Source of the DNA: Pontimicrobium aquaticum
GTDB lineage: Bacteria > Bacteroidota > Bacteroidia > Flavobacteriales > Flavobacteriaceae
Length of the DNA: 64,000 bases
NCBI RefSeq assembly: GCF_005047595.1
Contig: NZ_SUPL01000004.1
Span: 248,001-312,000, forward strand
Reading direction: 5' to 3'
Shown here: piece by piece, positions 62,667 through 64,000 of the stretch
How the letters are laid out: every line of letters begins with the position of its first letter
Position numbering within the stretch: the first letter of the stretch is position 1
Translations under genes and position numbers: made by a program
Notes under the pieces: generated by a model
What the model was told of the DNA's origin: nothing
What the model saw: the letters and a program-made list of their open reading frames with translations, nothing else
Databases searched by the model: none

Positions 62667-63101
62667 ATGAAGCGCTTAATTACCGTATTGCTATGCGTAC
62701 TAGCACTTAACTTAACACAAGCACAAACAAACAAAGCTGGTGTTGAAAAAGCCTGTATGAATTACATTGAAGGATTTTACGAAGGTGACACTGCCAAACT
62801 TAAAGAAAGCTTACAACCTAGTTTAAATAAATTTGGGTTCTGGAAAAACAAAGATGGAAATTATGACCAACAAGATTACATGTCTTTTGAGAAAGCTTTA
62901 GCTTATGCAACAAACGTAAAAGAGAAAAAACAATTTGCAAAGCCTGATGCTCCAAAAGTTGTTGAAGTTTTAGGTATTGGCAACTCAATTGCTGCAGCAA
63001 AAGTTACTGCTTGGTGGGGAATTGATTATATTTTGCTTTCTAAACGTGGTGATAAATGGATGATAGAACAAGTAATTTGGGAAGGACCATTAGAAAAGTA
63101 A
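62667..63101 (+). CDS. secreted NTF2-like (putative lumazine-binding) protein
   Basis: A 144-residue protein with a signal peptide (MKRLITVLLCVLALNLTQAQ). The rest has an NTF2-like fold: an N-terminal helix (VEKACMNYIEGFYEGDTAKL), then SLQPSLNKFGFWKNKDGNY, and final strands AAAKVTAWWGIDYILLSKRGDKWMIEQVIW (in part). Members of this group are often called putative lumazine-binding; the ligand is not known. A family A repeat follows the stop. Confidence 0.82.
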   Translation: MKRLITVLLCVLALNLTQAQTNKAGVEKACMNYIEGFYEGDTAKLKESLQPSLNKFGFWKNKDGNYDQQDYMSFEKALAYATNVKEKKQFAKPDAPKVVEVLGIGNSIAAAKVTAWWGIDYILLSKRGDKWMIEQVIWEGPLEK

Positions 63102-63134
63102 TTTAAACACTTGCTGCAAAATTAAATTAAAAAG

Positions 63135-63210
63135 CGTCATTACGAGGAACAAAGCAATCTGTTAAATTGTAATAATATCAATAGATTACTTCACTACGTT
63201 CGTAATGACG
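63135..63210. repeat. palindromic intergenic repeat (family A)
   Basis: Begins CGTCATTACGAGGAAC and ends TTCGTAATGACG, with inner arms AAGCAATCT and AGATTACTT. It lies between convergent genes, as does the copy at 868-951. Confidence 0.75.
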
Positions 63211-63231
63211 TTTACTTTGTTAGTCTTGTTT

Positions 63232-64000
63232 TTACGATTGATACTCGTTTTGAGCAAATAGCGGTCTGTGAGCCATCATAGCATACACCTTTTCTTTAAC
63301 ACCTTCTAAAACCGCATCATTTTCGTAATTCATAATTACCTCATCAATGAGCTCAACAATTGGCGCCATATCTTCCTCTTTCATACCTCTAGTTGTAATT
63401 GCAGGAGTACCAATTCTAATTCCTGATGTTACAAATGGCGATTTATCATCAAAAGGCACCATATTTTTATTCACAGTAATATCTGCTTTCACTAACGCTT
63501 GTTCAGCATCTTTACCTGTAATTTTTTTATTTCTTAAATCAATAAGCATCATGTGGTTATCTGTTCCATCAGAAATAATATGATAGTCTTTATCTACTAA
63601 AGCTTTTGCCATGGCATCAGCATTCTTTTTTACTTGCAACGTATAATGCATAAAATCATCCGTTAAAGCTTCTCCAAATGCAATGGCTTTTGCTGCTATA
63701 ATATGCTCTAATGGACCTCCTTGATTTCCAGGAAACACAGCGGAGTTTAAAAGTGACGACATCATTTTTGGCTTTCCAGATTTTAAAGTTTCTCCAAATG
63801 GGTTTTCAAAATCTTTTCCCATCATAATCAAACCTCCTCTTGGCCCTCTTAAGGTTTTATGAGTAGTAGTTGTTACAACATGACAATGAGGCAAAGGATC
63901 ATTTAAAATACCTTTCGCAATTAATCCTGCTGGATGCGAAATATCGGCCATTAAAATTGCTCCAACCTTATCGGCTATCTCTCTAAAACGCTTAAAATCC
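63232..64000 (-). CDS. glyA: serine hydroxymethyltransferase, C-terminal part
   Basis: The gene enters the window at 64000 and ends at 63232; 256 residues are visible. [20 protein letters not shown] leads into HPAGLIAKG, and the cofactor Lys motif [16 protein letters not shown] is present, followed by [20 protein letters not shown]. GlyA converts serine and tetrahydrofolate to glycine and methylene-tetrahydrofolate. The N-terminal part lies outside the window, so an internal Met at 63951 is not the start. Confidence 0.96.
   Translation of the reverse strand, partial: DFKRFREIADKVGAILMADISHPAGLIAKGILNDPLPHCHVVTTTTHKTLRGPRGGLIMMGKDFENPFGETLKSGKPKMMSSLLNSAVFPGNQGGPLEHIIAAKAIAFGEALTDDFMHYTLQVKKNADAMAKALVDKDYHIISDGTDNHMMLIDLRNKKITGKDAEQALVKADITVNKNMVPFDDKSPFVTSGIRIGTPAITTRGMKEEDMAPIVELIDEVIMNYENDAVLEGVKEKVYAMMAHRPLFAQNEYQS

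Overview
The window looks like a chromosomal segment of a marine-type member of the Flavobacteriaceae (Bacteroidota). The base composition is AT-rich. Genes lack Shine-Dalgarno sites, and several have the Bacteroidota promoter pattern TTG-N18-20-TAnnTTTG a short distance before the start codon. There are many lipoproteins, a type IX secretion system (T9SS) cargo protein with a C-terminal sorting signal, a SprB-like adhesin paired with a PorP/SprF protein, a fused branched-chain ketoacid dehydrogenase E1, and a small-type SRP RNA. The species cannot be named from the sequence alone.

Layout. 1-8054: end of an AlkD-type DNA glycosylase gene, a membrane-anchored unknown, a minus-strand amidohydrolase group, a LemA/DUF2207 pair, and a TlpA-like thioredoxin lipoprotein with a YceI-like lipoprotein. 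8191-10594: a small accessory island made of a truncated gene remnant, a REP-associated (HUH) transposase gene between inverted copies of a palindrome, a small PH-like membrane protein and an AbiH-type phage-defence gene bounded by its own inverted repeat. 10751-18439: uvrA, a LOG-family protein, a secreted EEP-family nuclease with a T9SS tail, and an M1-peptidase-like outer-membrane protein that has lost its zinc site. 18550-29700: fused E1 dehydrogenase, a large methyltransferase, DoxX, holA, an orphan HsdR-N-like protein with a probably leaderless GTG start, a glycosyltransferase, an OmpA lipoprotein, a Sua5/YrdC protein and a PcrA/UvrD helicase. 29840-40464: DsrE-like protein, M20 amidohydrolase, FMN-dependent glutamate-synthase-like protein, patatin, and the adhesin/SprF pair. 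40522-48317: recG, a small unknown membrane gene behind its own promoter, a TlpA lipoprotein, pheT and a PAP2 phosphatase. 48544-54319: a minus-strand block with YHS, SPW-like, NTF2-like, AraC, TauE, P1 peptidase and PLP decarboxylase genes. 54442-64000: DUF2007, ABC-F, a thioredoxin-like lipoprotein without cysteines, transaldolase, SDR, SRP RNA, glutaminyl cyclotransferase, a beta-helix-like lipoprotein, an NTF2-like protein and part of glyA.

Most of the window is ordinary chromosomal content: DNA repair and replication (uvrA, recG, pcrA, holA, alkD), translation (pheT, Sua5, ABC-F, SRP RNA) and cell-envelope proteins. The unusual material lies in the 8.2-10.6 kb island, in the 42.65-43.7 kb interval, in two families of palindromic intergenic repeats, and in a repeat-like in-frame insertion inside recG. 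No tRNA, rRNA, CRISPR array, prophage or classical insertion sequence was seen.
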